DNA from: Lepiota brunneoincarnata
Taxonomy: Eukaryota; Basidiomycota; Agaricomycetes; Agaricales; Agaricaceae
Assembly (NCBI GenBank): GCA_023014365.1
Contig: JAEBUN010000002.1
Coordinates: 620,001 to 684,000 of the forward strand
Reading direction: 5' to 3'
DNA: 64,000 nt
Below the pieces are notes generated by a model that saw only the letters and a program-made list of their open reading frames with translations, was not told the DNA's origin and did not search any database. The number at the start of each line of letters is the position of its first letter. Within the stretch, counting starts at the first letter, position 1. Both the position numbers and the translations under genes were made by a program. Positions 1 through 12,800 of this stretch are shown here, piece by piece.

Positions 1-985
1 CGGTGCGGTAAGTCCCGAAGATAGTTGCTTGTGGGAGGCGAAATTACACGCCCGAAAGAAATGAGGCGATGTGTAGCTATTCACGTGATGAATCTCTTGA
101 TGCATGTATGTTTATATCCTATGGATCAGATGGGATGCAATACCTCGCAGATTTATTGCCGATACCTGGCTAGGAAGCAATGACATCTAAGCGGCGTAAA
201 GGTGGCTTCGAGGAGGAAAAGATGACCAAGCGGCCCGCGAATCCTCGGCGGTTTGTGTGCTAGGTGGGCGCCAGAGTTTCAGGATACAGGAAGGCGTTCC
301 GGAGAAAAATCAGTGTCGACGCAAATCGTGGTCGTAAAAACTCGCTTCAAACTAGGATTGAACATTGTTGATGGGATCTACCTGCCGCCCCTGAGCACAA
401 CTCACTACTCTGTTCTGAATTTAGGCCGTGTGTACCCTGTATCAGAGATCAGTTGAACGTGTTTATGGGGTCAATGCTCGTGGGCGATTTATTTATGGAA
501 TGCAGATTGCAAGCCAAGGGTTCTTGAACGATGAAAACATAATGGAGGGCGTGGGACGTGTGCTCACATTGTCATGCAAGGTTTTTCCCGGCGTGATCGG
601 TGCAGGATGCTGTTGACTTTCTCCTTGGTGAAGCTGTGTAACGGGACGGCTGATGGCTAACTCTGGGAACAGAGGGCTCTGAGGTCAATCACATAGTTTC
701 CCCAGCTGAGATTTGATCTCCGGCGCTCTTCCCTCTCATTTTAGGTCGGGACGAGATCCGATCGGACAATACTTGTTGGCAAGAGGCTACAAGTGGCCCT
801 TATGTGACACTAGTGATAGAAGGTAACACATTTCTGTCATCTGAGCTATATTTCACAGGCCAACCCGTTCTTCGGTCCGAGCCGAGTACAGTTTTTGTAA
901 TCATCGACCGCAGTCGTAAAATTCGTTTCAAAAAAAAGTCGATAAGGCTACAACTGACAAAACCACCAGGAACAAATCAACGGCT
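1..985. other. Flank without recognisable gene
   Basis: Open frames here are short and show no family resemblance, no consistent intron pattern and no linkage to the neighbouring gene. The stretch lies beyond the 3' end of the AA9 gene and probably holds its terminator and intergenic DNA. I see no RNA gene or repeat. Confidence 0.5.
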
Positions 986-2132
986 TCACCCAGACCAGAC
1001 GGCACCACCCGGGGCAGTGTAACTTTGAATATTATTGTAGATGTTAACCTACAACACGACATCACCTTCAGCATCATCCCGTAAGCCTTAGAACAGTACT
1101 AATATACTCACCGTGATACCGGGGTCGCTCCCCTTGTAAGCGCCGGGAAGGGCAATCTTGGGCGGGTTAGCGGAGCCTCCGCCAGTGATCTTAACCTGTG
1201 CGCAGCCTGCGAAAAAATTAATTAAGTAACGGGAATTGGAAGTAGTTCCTATGAAAGCAATGCACCGATGTAGAATTGAGCTCCTGGGTAGGACGAGGCA
1301 ACGTGGAGGGCAATCTGGGAAAAGGACAACCACGGCACTAAGCTCCCTATTGATATTCAGGGTCATCTTCAGAACTTACGATTTCAGCGCGGAGGAGGTA
1401 CTCTCCAGCAGGAAGAGAAGCAGGAATCTTGACGCTGTGTTTACCTACCCACATCAATCCTCCCTCAGCCTGCTGGAATCGAACATATATTTCTAGAAAG
1501 GGCGACTCACCGCTGCTGGTATTGACAACATCAGTAGCCCACTGCTGTGTCGAAGGGTTAAGGAGACCGGAAGAGTAAATCTTTGTCCAAACTGCGCCCT
1601 GGCCATTGAACGACGCGGCAGTGGACGGTGCCTTGGCAATATACACTTGTACGGCTCCCTTGTGTCCACCGGAGATGGGGTCCTCGCCAGTACGTTGATC
1701 ATGCTGGTGCCACTCGAAACTGGGGAGGAGGAGAGGGTCGTATACGGTTAGGCAAGAGCGGGTTTCGTGAGGGGAAGGGAGGGGACTGACGTAATAGTAG
1801 CTCCAGAAGAGATGCTCAGAGTGTTCACAGTGGAACCAGAGAGACCTCCGACGTTGCAAGTAAGATCAGTGGAGGTGACGTCGGTAACTGGGTTGTTGTT
1901 CGGGGTAACACGAATGTAGTTGTTCTTTCCTTCGTCGACCTAGTGAAAAAGGCTCGTTGAGCAGGTAGTCGAAGATACTATTGTTATTTATCACATACAC
2001 CATTGTTCCAGATATATTGCATGGTGACTGAGGAATGATCAGCTCTGGCCAGAGGCAAGATAAGACACGGTCAGTCTCACAGTGTGCATTGGCAATTGCC
2101 GCAGAGGCAAGGATAGCGAGGATTGCCTTCAT
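986..2132 (-). CDS. AA9 lytic polysaccharide monooxygenase, secreted
   Basis: Copper enzyme of family AA9 (formerly GH61) that oxidatively cleaves cellulose or related beta-glucans outside the cell. The spliced product is about 241 residues: a 16-residue signal peptide ([16 protein letters not shown]), then the mature N-terminal His that forms half of the copper histidine brace. The second brace His is in [12 protein letters not shown] and the axial Tyr in AQFYIGCAQ. The end, [10 protein letters not shown], is typical of AA9. There is no CBM1 tail. Seven introns are inferred, including one just after the His1 codon and a 29-nt second exon. One intron donor (GTGAGT near 1511) opens an in-frame extension, but only splicing gives the family sequence ([13 protein letters not shown]). 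Start chosen because it gives the signal peptide with His directly at the predicted cleavage point. Substrate and regioselectivity cannot be read from sequence. Confidence 0.93.
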
Positions 2133-2836
2133 GTCGTTGAACCAGAAGACGGTAAGAATGTGATTGACGGCAGCCATCCATCTCTCGTATTTAAGTGTTT
2201 CTTGTGCATATCTGAGATCACGACATCCGATATTCCAGCAAGCTCAACGTCTTTGGAAGGGGCGATGAGAAAATAGATGCACAGGTCCGCTATTTTAGAC
2301 ACATATGGAGGTACTTTGGATCCATAGCTGGCAGAGACGGGGGAGGGAGAGTGGAGGTTTGAATTGACTTGGCGGGGGTACTGGTGGTCACAAGTTCAGG
2401 GAAGTTGCCGAGGTTGAGGCGGATGGAAGTTTGTCGGGGTCGCTGAGTAACAGAGATGGATGCTTGAACTTCGGAAGTGAGAACGGATAAACCAAAGACT
2501 TAGAGTATTTGTGTGGGGAATTATTCAACTACGCTGTCCCGAGGTCTGTGTTTTCGGAATGTCAAAACCCCTATTGGCAGTTTATGACACTGTCGGCACT
2601 TGGTGACTTGCTTCTGCCGCAAGAGGAGAGTTGTGTGGCACGTATTCATCAGACTTGAATCAGAACACCTTATGGTCAGGTCATCGGAAGTAGCCATCGC
2701 TTTTCATGAATGGGCGGAGTGAAAGATGAAATTGCAAGGGATGAACGGCGTGAACATTCCCACACCGTGTGATAATCACGAGACCAGCTTGCTCGCGCGT
2801 CAAGCACTGTCAGATCCTCGCTCGCACTCGCTCGCG
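2133..2836. promoter_or_regulatory. Divergent promoter region, LPMO and cyclophilin genes
   Basis: About 700 nt separate two divergent starts and contain no credible coding sequence. A GCGGGG hexamer near 2372-2377 fits the loose CreA/Mig1 consensus for carbon repression, which would make sense for a cellulase-type gene, but one short match is weak evidence. An AT-rich stretch near 2188-2197 lies about 60 nt upstream of the LPMO start and could be its core promoter. Confidence 0.35.
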
Positions 2837-4435
2837 ATGTCTGTTCTCTTTGAAACCTCTCTGGGAGACATCGTGATCGACTTAGAAACGGAACTTTGTC
2901 CAAAAACCTGCGAAAACTTTCTCAAGTTATGCAAAGTGTACTACTATAACCTTAATGCCTTCTTTAATGGTGCGTTTTCACTACCTGTCCCCCTCTCGCT
3001 CGAATTTCAAAGCTGACTCGGATTCCAGTTTCCAAAGACTTTCTAGCGCAAACAGGCGATCCAACAGCGACTGGTACAGGGGGTGAATCGATATGGTCCT
3101 ACCTCGCATCCGAATCCCCGGATGAACCTAAACCCCCTCGATACTTTCCCCCAGAAATCCGACCCAAGCTCAAACACACGTCTCGTGGGGTCGTGTCTAT
3201 GGCGGTTGCACCTGCCATCACAGACGAAACGGGAGGACAGGTCCATGGCGGGTGTGGGAGTCAGTTCTTTATCACGCTAGGCGACAATGTGGACTATCTG
3301 GACGGAAAGCATGCTGCGTTTGGGCATGTGGTTGAAGGATTGGAGACGCTGGAGAAGATGAATGAGGTTTATGTGGACCAGGACTCACGTCCGTTCAAGG
3401 ATATCCGTATAAGACATGTTGTTATACTCGGTGAGTTTTTGAGATTCCGGTTTTCCGTTTCCCTTCTCACTTTTCTCTTCTTCTTCCAAGACGACCCTTT
3501 CCCCGACCCACCAAACCTTATCGTCCCCCCTTCCTCGCCAACTCGACCTCGGGACAACTCGACACGCATAGCCGAAGATGAAGACCCACTCTTCCAGCTG
3601 CCAGAAGAGGAAGAAGACCGCATTCGTCGTGACAAAGCAGCGGCAGCATCAGCTCTCACCCTCGAAATGGTCGGAGATCTTCCCTTTGCCAATGTCCGTC
3701 CACCCGAAAACGTGCTGTTCGTCTGCAAACTCAACCCTGTGACCAAAGACGAGGACTTGAACCTGATCTTTTCTCGTTTTGGAGAGATCCTGAGTTGTCA
3801 GGTGATTAGAGACAAAAAGACGGGGGATTCTTTGCAGTATGCGTTTATAGAGTTTGATAAGAGGGAGGATGCGGAACAGGTAGGGTTTTCTTGTCTCTAG
3901 GGTCCGTTATATTCGGGAGGGGTTGTGGCTGACGGAACTCTTTCTCTCATCAAGGCCTATTTTAAGATGCAGAATGTATTGGTGGATGACCGTCGTCTAT
4001 GGGTAGATTTGTACGTGGTTTTTTCTCCATTCAAATCAGTCCAAATTGCTTTGTTTTACTCGCCTCACATCAACGATAATTTTCCACAGCTCTCAGTCCG
4101 TCGCTAGAGTAAACACCCATTGGTCAAACGACATCAAACGTGGGCCAGCGCTGAAACGTGGTGGTGGAGGATTTGCTGGACGTGATGATCTTGAGCGCAC
4201 TAGGAGGTACAGAAATGAGGGCGGAGGGAATGGTAGTGATGGATACGGGATGGTGTTTGATGTGTCTGATCACAAGATGGATCATTCGGAGCGCCGGAGA
4301 CGACGAGACCGAAGCCATGGGAGGGACAAAGAGAGATCACGGAGTCCCAGGGACAGATACAAAGACAGGGATCGGAGGAGTGGTCGAGACAGGAGCAGAG
4401 AGCGCGATAGGAGAGACAGAGACCGTAGACGGTAA
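2837..4435 (+). CDS. RRM-containing cyclophilin (PPIL4 type)
   Basis: Peptidyl-prolyl isomerase of the nuclear cyclophilin class that combines a cyclophilin domain, an RRM and an RS-like tail; relatives are human PPIL4, plant CYP59 and fission yeast Rct1, linked to transcription and splicing. The cyclophilin domain begins at residue 1 ([17 protein letters not shown]) and holds GSQFFITLG and the conserved FGHV. An acidic linker ([13 protein letters not shown]) leads to an RRM ([12 protein letters not shown] as RNP2, YAFIEF as RNP1). The tail is rich in Arg/Asp/Ser with [12 protein letters not shown] at the end. Four introns restore one frame, at about 2969, 3430, 3880 and 4008. An in-frame upstream codon near 2726 was not used because similarity starts at 2837. 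Confidence 0.93.
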
Positions 4436-4776
4436 ATGGACAAGCACATTGACGTTGTAGATTGAATTAGGCATTTACTGAATATGGAAAAGCCACCCCT
4501 TCATGCGTCCCATAGTCCAATGGTGGCGCAACCCTTGTGCTAGCACACCGCCCAACGCAGCAACGCCAAAGAGCCATGCAGTCGACAATAGCATAAGTGA
4601 CTCGGAGGGACTAGGCCGCTCAGCATCATACAGACATACAATGCGACTACAGAAAGCTATTTTAAACGAGCCGAAACCGCTGATGCTGGAGACGATGCTA
4701 TATCAGGGATATTCATTGCTTGCGCTGTGCACCGCCCCATCGAGATACCTCCGTTCCCGTCGACTTTGCTCATGCA
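4436..4776. other. Intergenic region, 3' flank and upstream region
   Basis: No credible gene. It lies between the stop of the cyclophilin gene and the TATA box of the BTB gene, so it should contain the polyadenylation site of the first and upstream elements of the second. Confidence 0.4.
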
Positions 4777-4783
4777 TATAAAG
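4777..4783 (+). promoter_or_regulatory. TATA box of the BTB gene
   Basis: TATAAAG lies 47 nt before the ATG at 4830, in a pyrimidine-rich setting. Spacing fits a short 5' leader of about 20 nt. Confidence 0.55.
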
Positions 4784-4829
4784 CTCCCCCGCTCCTACTT
4801 TCAACTATCCCTACCTCTGCTATTGACCC

Positions 4830-5723
4830 ATGGCCATTGAACAACTTGCTCCAGCCATCTCCTGCGAATTCGATTCTGAAGACGCGGATCTCATCCTCCT
4901 CTCTCGAGATCCTCCTACAGAATTCCACGTCCACAGGGTCATCCTCGCCGCCGCCTCTCCCTTCTTCCATGACATGTTCACCCTCCCCCAGGCTCCCCCA
5001 TCATCATCATCATCATCACCCCAACAAAGCCTGAAACCCACCAAACCCGTCATCCCAGTCACAGAATCACGAGACACCCTCGCTTCACTCCTTCACTTTA
5101 TCTACCCCATCCCAGATCCCCAACTCACATCCCTAAACGACATCCCACCCCTCCTCGATGCAGCCATCAAATACGATCTCACTGCCGTCATCATCACCCT
5201 CCGTCGTCTCCTCCTCTCTACAGAATACCTTCAAACCTCACCCACACAAGTCTACGCCATCGCCAGTCGTTTCGATCTCGAAGAGGAAGCACAAACCTCT
5301 TCTTCCCATACACTCCGATTCAACCTCCTCGATGGACCCCTATGCGAAGACCTCAAATACATCTCCGCGTGGCAATACCACCGTCTCCTCAACCTCCATC
5401 GCACACGCGCAAAGCACGCCCTCGAAATCATCGACTCTGATAATTGTCCAAAGGAGATCAAATGCATACAATGCAACAGCTCCATCGTTACCTCCCACGG
5501 CCAGCCGCGCTGGTGGTATGAATGGCAAAAGGATGCAAAGGAGGAGTTGGCCGTTCGTCCCGTGAGCGATCTAGTCTTTAGCATCGATTTCATTGCAAAG
5601 TCTGTAAGGAAATCGGGATGCATGCGGTGCAGTGGAAGTGTGCTGGATTGTTGGAAGTGGTTGATGGAGATGAAGGAGAAACTTGATGCACTGCCAGCCA
5701 CAGTACAGACAGCTGTCTGCTAA
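4830..5723 (+). CDS. BTB/POZ domain protein, intronless
   Basis: A 297-residue protein whose first 110 residues match the BTB/POZ fold seen in a family common in agaricomycetes: DADLILLSRD, then FHVHRVILAAASPFFHDMF, then a Ser run (PPSSSSSSP, coded by a TCA-type microsatellite), and TLASLLHFIYP. BTB domains mediate dimerisation and often bind Cul3 ligases; no second known domain is visible. The C-terminal half has two CxxC pairs (CIQC and CMRC) that could bind a metal, which is inference. It is the only intronless gene of this size in the window, with a TATA box close upstream. Cellular role unknown. Confidence 0.85.
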   Translation: MAIEQLAPAISCEFDSEDADLILLSRDPPTEFHVHRVILAAASPFFHDMFTLPQAPPSSSSSSPQQSLKPTKPVIPVTESRDTLASLLHFIYPIPDPQLTSLNDIPPLLDAAIKYDLTAVIITLRRLLLSTEYLQTSPTQVYAIASRFDLEEEAQTSSSHTLRFNLLDGPLCEDLKYISAWQYHRLLNLHRTRAKHALEIIDSDNCPKEIKCIQCNSSIVTSHGQPRWWYEWQKDAKEELAVRPVSDLVFSIDFIAKSVRKSGCMRCSGSVLDCWKWLMEMKEKLDALPATVQTAVC

Positions 5724-6087
5724 CCTTTTCTTTCGTTCTCTCTCTCCTCTTCACTGCGTCTTGATTAATTATTATTATTATCACGGATTGTACACATAGG
5801 AGTATGCTCTTCACTTGCTCCGTTTTTTATGTTAATTGTCATTATGCCTTACAAGTCAACTAATAGTAGAATATGAAAGGGTATATTCAACCGCGTGATT
5901 ATAGTAGTACACAACAGAATGTCCTATGATCGTCCTTTGTATGTACATAGCAAAAACGGAATAGTCTTTGGATGCACGAGAATTATACTAGCGTGAGTGC
6001 AAATAACTTGGGATGATGTCAACTAGTCTGCCTGGATCTATAGAATGAAACCTTGATGCCATACCGGTATGAAGGTAGATATATAAC
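5724..6087. other. Convergent 3' intergenic region
   Basis: 364 nt between two converging genes. AT-rich, with short ATT repeats near 5768-5780. It should hold both polyadenylation regions. No gene seen. Confidence 0.5.
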
Positions 6088-9000
6088 TCAAATGTCATTA
6101 CCGTGGGCCCTCTTCAAGTATGACTCCTCCCTAAAGCTGCCCACCACGTTCCTTGCGATGTATGGACCTCTAATCTCATCCACAGGGTCGAGCATGAGAC
6201 TTGCCGTACCCCACGACGAAAAATCAGGCATGCCTCCCTTTCGCGGGCTCAGGACGGCACTCTTTTTCTTCTTCGGTGAATTGGCAGGGATGGGATGGGG
6301 CGGTGAGCCCGAGGCAGACGGAGAGGACCCCTGCATTTCTGCGCGTGGATGGCGTTTGGGGTTGGGCAACTATCTCGGGGATATGATGCTCCGGTGCTGA
6401 TGATGGTATTGGTACTGGAAGGGACGGTTCATTTCGTACGGCGGCAACACTAGGCTCGGATCCGGAGCCGACGGTACCACCCATCTTCAAGTTCTGCACA
6501 GTCCTGCTGAGGGCTTGTAGCACCGAAGAGCTGTCCGTCCACACAGTCTTAAAGCTACCCGTAATCTGTTTAGCTGCCCCCCAGCCCGATGAGTCGTTGA
6601 TTTGTTGAGTTTCCTGTTGCTGTCGTCCGTGGTTCAGAAACGTCGAATGAATGGATGAGTCAGATAATCCTCTCCTCCTTAGCGTTCTCTGCAATAAGGG
6701 GGACACTTGCTCCTCGGCCTCAGCTCGTTCATCAATTACGGCATCTACGTTCCTGGGGATCTTGGCCCTGGGTATGGGCAAGGCTGTGTTTCTACCAATT
6801 GTACGAGTTTGATAAGCCATAGAGCTTGAAGGAGGCTCAACGGGTCCAGGTTCAAGTTGCATCAGCGAGGGCATACGACGTAGCCCCGTGGAAGGAGGAA
6901 ACCACTATCCAGGTGTCTGTACTCGTACTTGTGCTCGTGCTAAGCGCTGGCGCGCCGGCAAAGATGTCCATCACTCCTGACGTCCCTTCCGATATTGGGG
7001 GCTGGGTTGCAACAGCGGCCGCAGTCGCGCTTGTCGTTGACCTTCCACCGACACCAGAGAATTCAACATTAACCGTTGTGGCCGAGGCTGCGAGCGCAGG
7101 GCCAAGCTTTGGGACAAATCGAGTATTACGGGGTCGAGAGTTGGATAGAGTCACCGGCGGCGGATGTGCTGCACGTTGCGGTGTGAATAACCTGGAAATC
7201 GGAGCGATCCAACTATGCACTGGATTATTGGGGTTGTCCTTTTCAGTATCTTTCTCCCCACCGTCGGGGTGCAAGGCCTGCTGACTGATCTTAGGAGCCG
7301 ATGAAGGGTCGAGAATGACTTCGTTGAGTGTGGTCCTAATTTGCCCCAGCTCTGTGAAGACATCCCTTAGGAATTTAAATAATAGACGGAGGTCCTTCCG
7401 AGTCACGGGCAGGGCGGCTTTGTCTTCTTCCAGCAGCGAACGGTACTGCTGGCGCAAGCTGTTGACTTCGTTAAGAACATTACCAATCGTGGTTTTTGAT
7501 AGATGACCAATGTCGGCTCCCTTGAGGTGTTGTCGCTTCAGGCGATTAGTGAGTGTTAATGGATCGGCCTGAGCCATCCGACTGAGCAACATTACGGCTC
7601 GTTCGATTAGGTTCGTGATTTGCGCCGAAGAATACTCAGAAAATGAAGACGCTTCTGAGTGATCATGAGGAGATAAGGATGGTGGAAAGGATGGTAATGG
7701 GGAAGGCGACAACAAGGAGATCGGGTACGGTTCAGTTTGAACGCCACGTGAACGGGATAATAGAAGGAGCGGCTTGTGAATGCGTCGTTTCTCAGCAGCG
7801 TCAGAGGCCTCCTGATCACCATTCGCAGCTTCTACCTCGAAATCGTAGTGGGAAGGAGAGCGAGGCGACGAAGCTTTACCAAATGGAGTCCATCTTGTGT
7901 CAGGATTTAGGAATGAATCTGTGGGTGAAAGTGGTTGATTGGTATCAGGGGTGAGAGGTTCCTAACATGGCAGTCAAGAAGAATGACACAGATATTAGAA
8001 CGTCGACTCACAAAGAGACGGCGAGACCTCCGGTCGTTCGTGAATACCTAGACTTACATGAGGGGGAAATGCGAACGCAATGTTGGTGGAATGTACACAC
8101 CGGATAGTCTCTCGATGTAACAGAAGCAATACTTGTTTGGTGTAAGTGTCTTGAGTGGGGGGTGTTTGCTATTTTGGTAGGATTCGTGAGCGCAAAGCTT
8201 CATACAGAAGCAGTAGCGACATACCTCCCGACCGAGACATACTAGGAGGATTTGCTTTGTGTTCTTCAAATTCCTCCTGGAGGGTAGCGAAATCTTCTCG
8301 AGACTCGGCGAGCAAGTGCTGAAGTTCATCATTGTCACGCTTAAGCGTCTCGTTGTCCTGCACAAGAGACTCCAGGATCTTGTTGATTTCTTCATAGCCA
8401 TCCAGGGTATTATGTTGTCCCTATATAATCAAAGCTGTCTATAATGACACTCGCACACAATCAACCTTTACTCACGACATCTCGAATGGACTCGAGCCTC
8501 GCTTTGACATCCTGCAACAATGTCTCCGAAGGACTCTAGTCGATGCGAACGCTTCTCCTCCAGTGCTTCTTGCAGACGTCTCACTTCGGTCTGCAACTTT
8601 ACTAGATAACGAAATCAGCAAAGGATTGGACACTGGCGATTGGCAACGCACTTGTCTTGTCTTTCAGAGCCGCGAACCTGGACTCGGCTAGTCTTGCCCT
8701 GTGCGATTCGCTATCTCGTTCCTGTTGCATGTCATCTCGTTCCTTGAGAGCAGCTGTTAACCGGGTGTCCCAACCGATCGAACGAGCATGGTGCGCAGTT
8801 AGGCGAGAAATGGTCGCTTGGGCATCGTGCAACTCTTGTAACAGAGTCTTATTAGAAACCTCCGTGACTTCGTTGTTCACAAGCGCTTGGTTGAGCCTCT
8901 GCATGTTCAGGTTAGTTGTCCAATGGTGGTAATACGGGACGTTCGGAACAAACCTTCTCTAGTATATCTTTCTCTTTCGCCAGCTCAGCATACTGGACGT

Positions 9001-9618
9001 CGAGTTGTTCCTGGAAGACTTTGGTAGCATCATCATCATCTTCAGCGTCCCCAATGACATTCTGCCGGTGACTCTCGGGGGGTTGTTTGATCCGACACCT
9101 GGCCTGTGAATGAGAAACATTGATGAAACATGCAGCATCCACAGGGATCGCAGTAGCTCACCTCATGCCGGCGTACATAGGCCTCATGCCGCTGTAGCAA
9201 AGCCTGGCCGACCTCTATGCAGTCCATGAGACGAATATACACGTACAATCCCACGGAACGTCTACTCACCAGCACTCAAGGTCAGCCGGTTTTCGAGTCT
9301 GGACTTTAGGTCATGCCAGGCCAGAACATTCTCGCAGTCTTCGGAGCCACAACAACAGGTGACGTTGGCCAGAGGTTCTGGGGAGGGCACACGAGAGATA
9401 CTGGAGAGAGCGAAAGTCAGGTCGTCAATAGTGTTCGAGGCACGATGGAGACTGCTTGTAAGGGGTGATTCTGGGGTGGGGGCGCGGGAGAGAGGAGGTG
9501 CTGCTTGCGTTCCCATGGCTGGACGATAGCTCGAACTGGTAGATAGATGGTGACCGTGGTTCAAGGGAAGTGCAAAGGGTGCATTGGGGGCGAATAACCG
9601 GTTGTGTGCAAATGTCAA
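6088..9618 (-). CDS. Large coiled-coil protein of unknown function
   Basis: One multi-exon gene, reconstructed from the ATG at 9618 (MTFAHNRLFAPNAPF) to the stop at 6088, encoding very roughly 850-950 residues. The N-terminal part is disordered and then has long heptad-like coiled coils (LQELHDAQATISRLT, KERDDMQQERDSE, NETLKRDNDELQHLL). Next comes a Ser/Pro linker with RGVQTEPY, followed by a compact helical region (ITNLIERAVMLLSRMAQAD, LRQQYRSLLEEDK, LRLLFKFLRDVFTELGQ) that looks conserved. The tail has PPSTGLRRMPSLMQL and SSWGTASLML. About ten introns; those near 8520-8590, 6880-6950 and 6370-6415 are needed to change frame and the last is not certain. I do not recognise a named family; a cytoskeletal, spindle-pole or trafficking scaffold would be a guess. 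It lies head-to-tail 224 nt downstream of the RasGAP gene. Confidence 0.8.
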
Positions 9619-9842
9619 GGACGGTGTGTCATGTGATCATCATAATGGCTGTCACCAAGTATATCCTGTGATGAATATAAATATAGCTTTGATTAACAGA
9701 GTAGACTATCATACACCCATACCAACAAACAGCGAGATGAGCCAATATACTAGCTAGATTCAGGGGACAGCGAATGCAAACAATGCAAAAACAGCCAAAG
9801 GTCAGGATTACCTTCATACAGGAAGTGCTCAGACCGATCGTA

Positions 9843-12800
9843 TCATATCATGAGATCTACCAGACTGGGTATCCAGTTCAACATTTTTGTAGCGTAACCA
9901 TGAAGAAGGGGAAGAAACTGGAAGCTGTGTGCGAGCCCCTGCATTCTAAGCTCTTCAAGAGCGTTTAGAAGGGCTGGAGTGGCGACATTTTCGTCGATTG
10001 TGTTGAGTGTCAGGGACGATGTACTGCGGGGGTTACTCGAATGTGGAGACTCAGGCTGAGAGATTCGGAAGATATTCGAGACATAGCGCAGGATTGCGGG
10101 ATTAGAGGAGGAATGGAAGGCATTGATGATTTTTTCCTGCAGGTTGCCGAATCTGTGACCAACAGTCAGAAAAATATTCCAGCTTTCACCAAGAGTACTT
10201 ACACTAGCGACACGGTTTCAGGATAGGTATTGCCGAGGTCAGACAATAGCGAATACAATATCTCTGTCTCTGCATCGTCACCTTGTGCAGTTGACAGCAT
10301 AGTCCCAATGAATGTCGCAACGAGGAGGGCAGTTGTAGAATCGTTGATCCCAAGGAAGGAATGTGTCACTTCTGGTACCTGCATTTGTTGAGCGATCTCG
10401 GGCAGTCCAGCATCCGCGTGCCAAGCATCGCCGATGTGGCACTCTCTCAACAAGCTGCGATAGCTTTCTGGAGTCGTTGACGCAGGTAGCAAGGCTAGGA
10501 AGTACCCCAGAATTTCAGGTGACGGAGTATCTTTGAACCCATTCATGACGTCGAATTCCTCGCTTTCAGCACGAACAGTAACGCGAAGGAGTGTTTTCAG
10601 TGCGTTCTCTGCATGTTCCTTGAAGTGACGCAGGCGCATTCCCTTGAAGATGATGGCAGCCAGTGAGAAAGAGAAGTTTGACTCGAAGGACAACTTGAGC
10701 ATATCGTCGAGTTGGGATGTGATTTCTTCCAAGGGAACTCGGCTTTCCAGAAGAATGGTTGCTACAGAGGCCTCCTTGAACATGCCTTGTTCTTCCATCA
10801 CCTCAAGCGTAACGCGAAGTAAGGTTGTGGCTTCAATATAAAATGCCGAATAGCTGGACTGCAAAAGGCAGACTGCCAGCCAGAATATGGGACAGATATA
10901 TCGCGAGTTCTTCTGGAGAGTAGGGATGATATGGCATATGCAGCGCAACATGCTGACAACGGTGTTAACGTGATTTTCATCAGCCTGGATCAGTGCCGAG
11001 CGGAAAGCGACCAAAATCTGATAGAGGAAGTCGTCGTCCACGTCCTGGTTCGCTAGGATTGCGAGGGCGACAAAGGAGCGTGTTTGGACTGCGGGTATGT
11101 TCTGGAAAGCTGTGGAGGTTACCAAACTCATCCACCTAGCTCGCCAGATGTTCAATAGACCTGATGTTTGTTGTGAGCTTCGAGCAAGAGGCGCTGGGCG
11201 GAAGTAAATATACCTCTTGATCCCGAAGCTATTTCCATCACCCGCGCCAAAAACATAGCGAGCTGTTCAAGGTTGTCCAAAGACTGTCGATCGTTTTGCG
11301 GACTCCAAATAGCGTGTTTGGAGGTTGGGACGACCCTCTGGAGTCCAAACAACTGGAGGATTTCGGGCGAGGTAAAGTCCTTGATGACCTGGAGTAACTC
11401 CGTTCCGGGCACATCCTCCGTCCGCGACACATATAGTGACTGCAGAAGATTAAGGACAATCCCATATACAGACTTCCGGACTTGGATTGGGCCGTCCGCT
11501 GCAACTAACATCACTAAGTGCACGATTTCTGGAACATACAGCTGGTTTTGTGTTATTTGGCGTGACTGAGAACCAACCACGAGACAAAGTTTGACCAGTG
11601 TTGATATCTCGCTGTAATTCGAATGCTCGGAAACATTATTGGCAGCAACGGTTGGAGGCCGATTGAGCTGCCTGAGGCAAGACAACTTAGCTGCACCTCA
11701 TATTTTTTATGGTACTACTCACCTTTCGCAACTTGTGATATACCCTCCCTCGGACACTGATGGAAGCAATGGAGGCGACAATATGGGCGATACTTTCGCA
11801 TCTGGGGTTAGTTATCCCACCGTCCGAAGCTGTGCGAATCAATTCGTCCAGGACTGCATCGACAAGTGAAGTGTCTGCTTTGCTAACTTCCATCCAGATG
11901 CACTTTTGAAGCGTTGGTGTGATCTGTTGAAATGGAATCAGGGTGGTGAAATTATAACAATATTGAAGGGGCGAACCTCAGGGAACGCGATGGATAGCTC
12001 TGCTAGGGTTCTGATACAATCTCGAAGGCGAGCACCTGACCGCTCGTAGAGTGGATGGGTGGGATTGACAAAGTGGGCAAGATTCTTGACCCAAGGACTC
12101 ATGTAGTGCAGACAAGTAGCGCGCTGATTTGCCGAATCCTCGCCCATCGACTTCATGGATGCAGAAACTTCATGAATGAAATCCAGCGTCAGCTGAGGTG
12201 CAAACTCCGCTAGTTTCTCGCTCAGTTGATTGATGAAAGCAATCGGGTCACCAGGGATGATGCCAGCTTCAGGAAGCTCAGTGCACCTTCCTAATACCAT
12301 AGCAAGATACATACCTTGGCACGCAACGATTGGGCCCTTGTCATATTTGAGATAGGTGCAGACTGATCCAAGGAGGTGGTACGCAGCGCCTCGCATGGCC
12401 TCATCGTCTGGATCGACGCTCAGGAGCCCCACGTGCAATAAGGTGGCGCCAACATTGGAAAAACGAGAGAATCGTTCAGAAATCAAAATCCGAGCATCTT
12501 TGAGCTTCCCCTTCGCGTGTCTGATAGCCTAAGATACCGAGTTCAGCACGTTTCACAAACGATGGGTAGGAAGGTACACTACCTTGACGATGGGATCACG
12601 CAATGATGAGAAGAAATACGTGGTACTTCCTTGCCTCCGTCGAACAATGAACTCATTCAAATCTTGTCCAGTGAAAATGTTGTAGATGTCACCAATATCC
12701 GAAAGGTGGATGATCTCGACATTCCTGCACGCCAACGTTGGACAAACGGGCTGGCGTTGACACTGTTACACAGAACAATGACATTTTAGAATCCTTAGAG

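Noticed and set aside
1490..1512. 18-nt intron in the LPMO gene
   Set aside because: Too short to be spliced; the longer intron ending at GGGAG gives the expected AA9 sequence.
6852..7715. Separate gene starting MLSPSPLPSFPP
   Set aside because: Coding sequence continues upstream through RGVQTEPY into further exons, so it is an internal exon of the larger gene.
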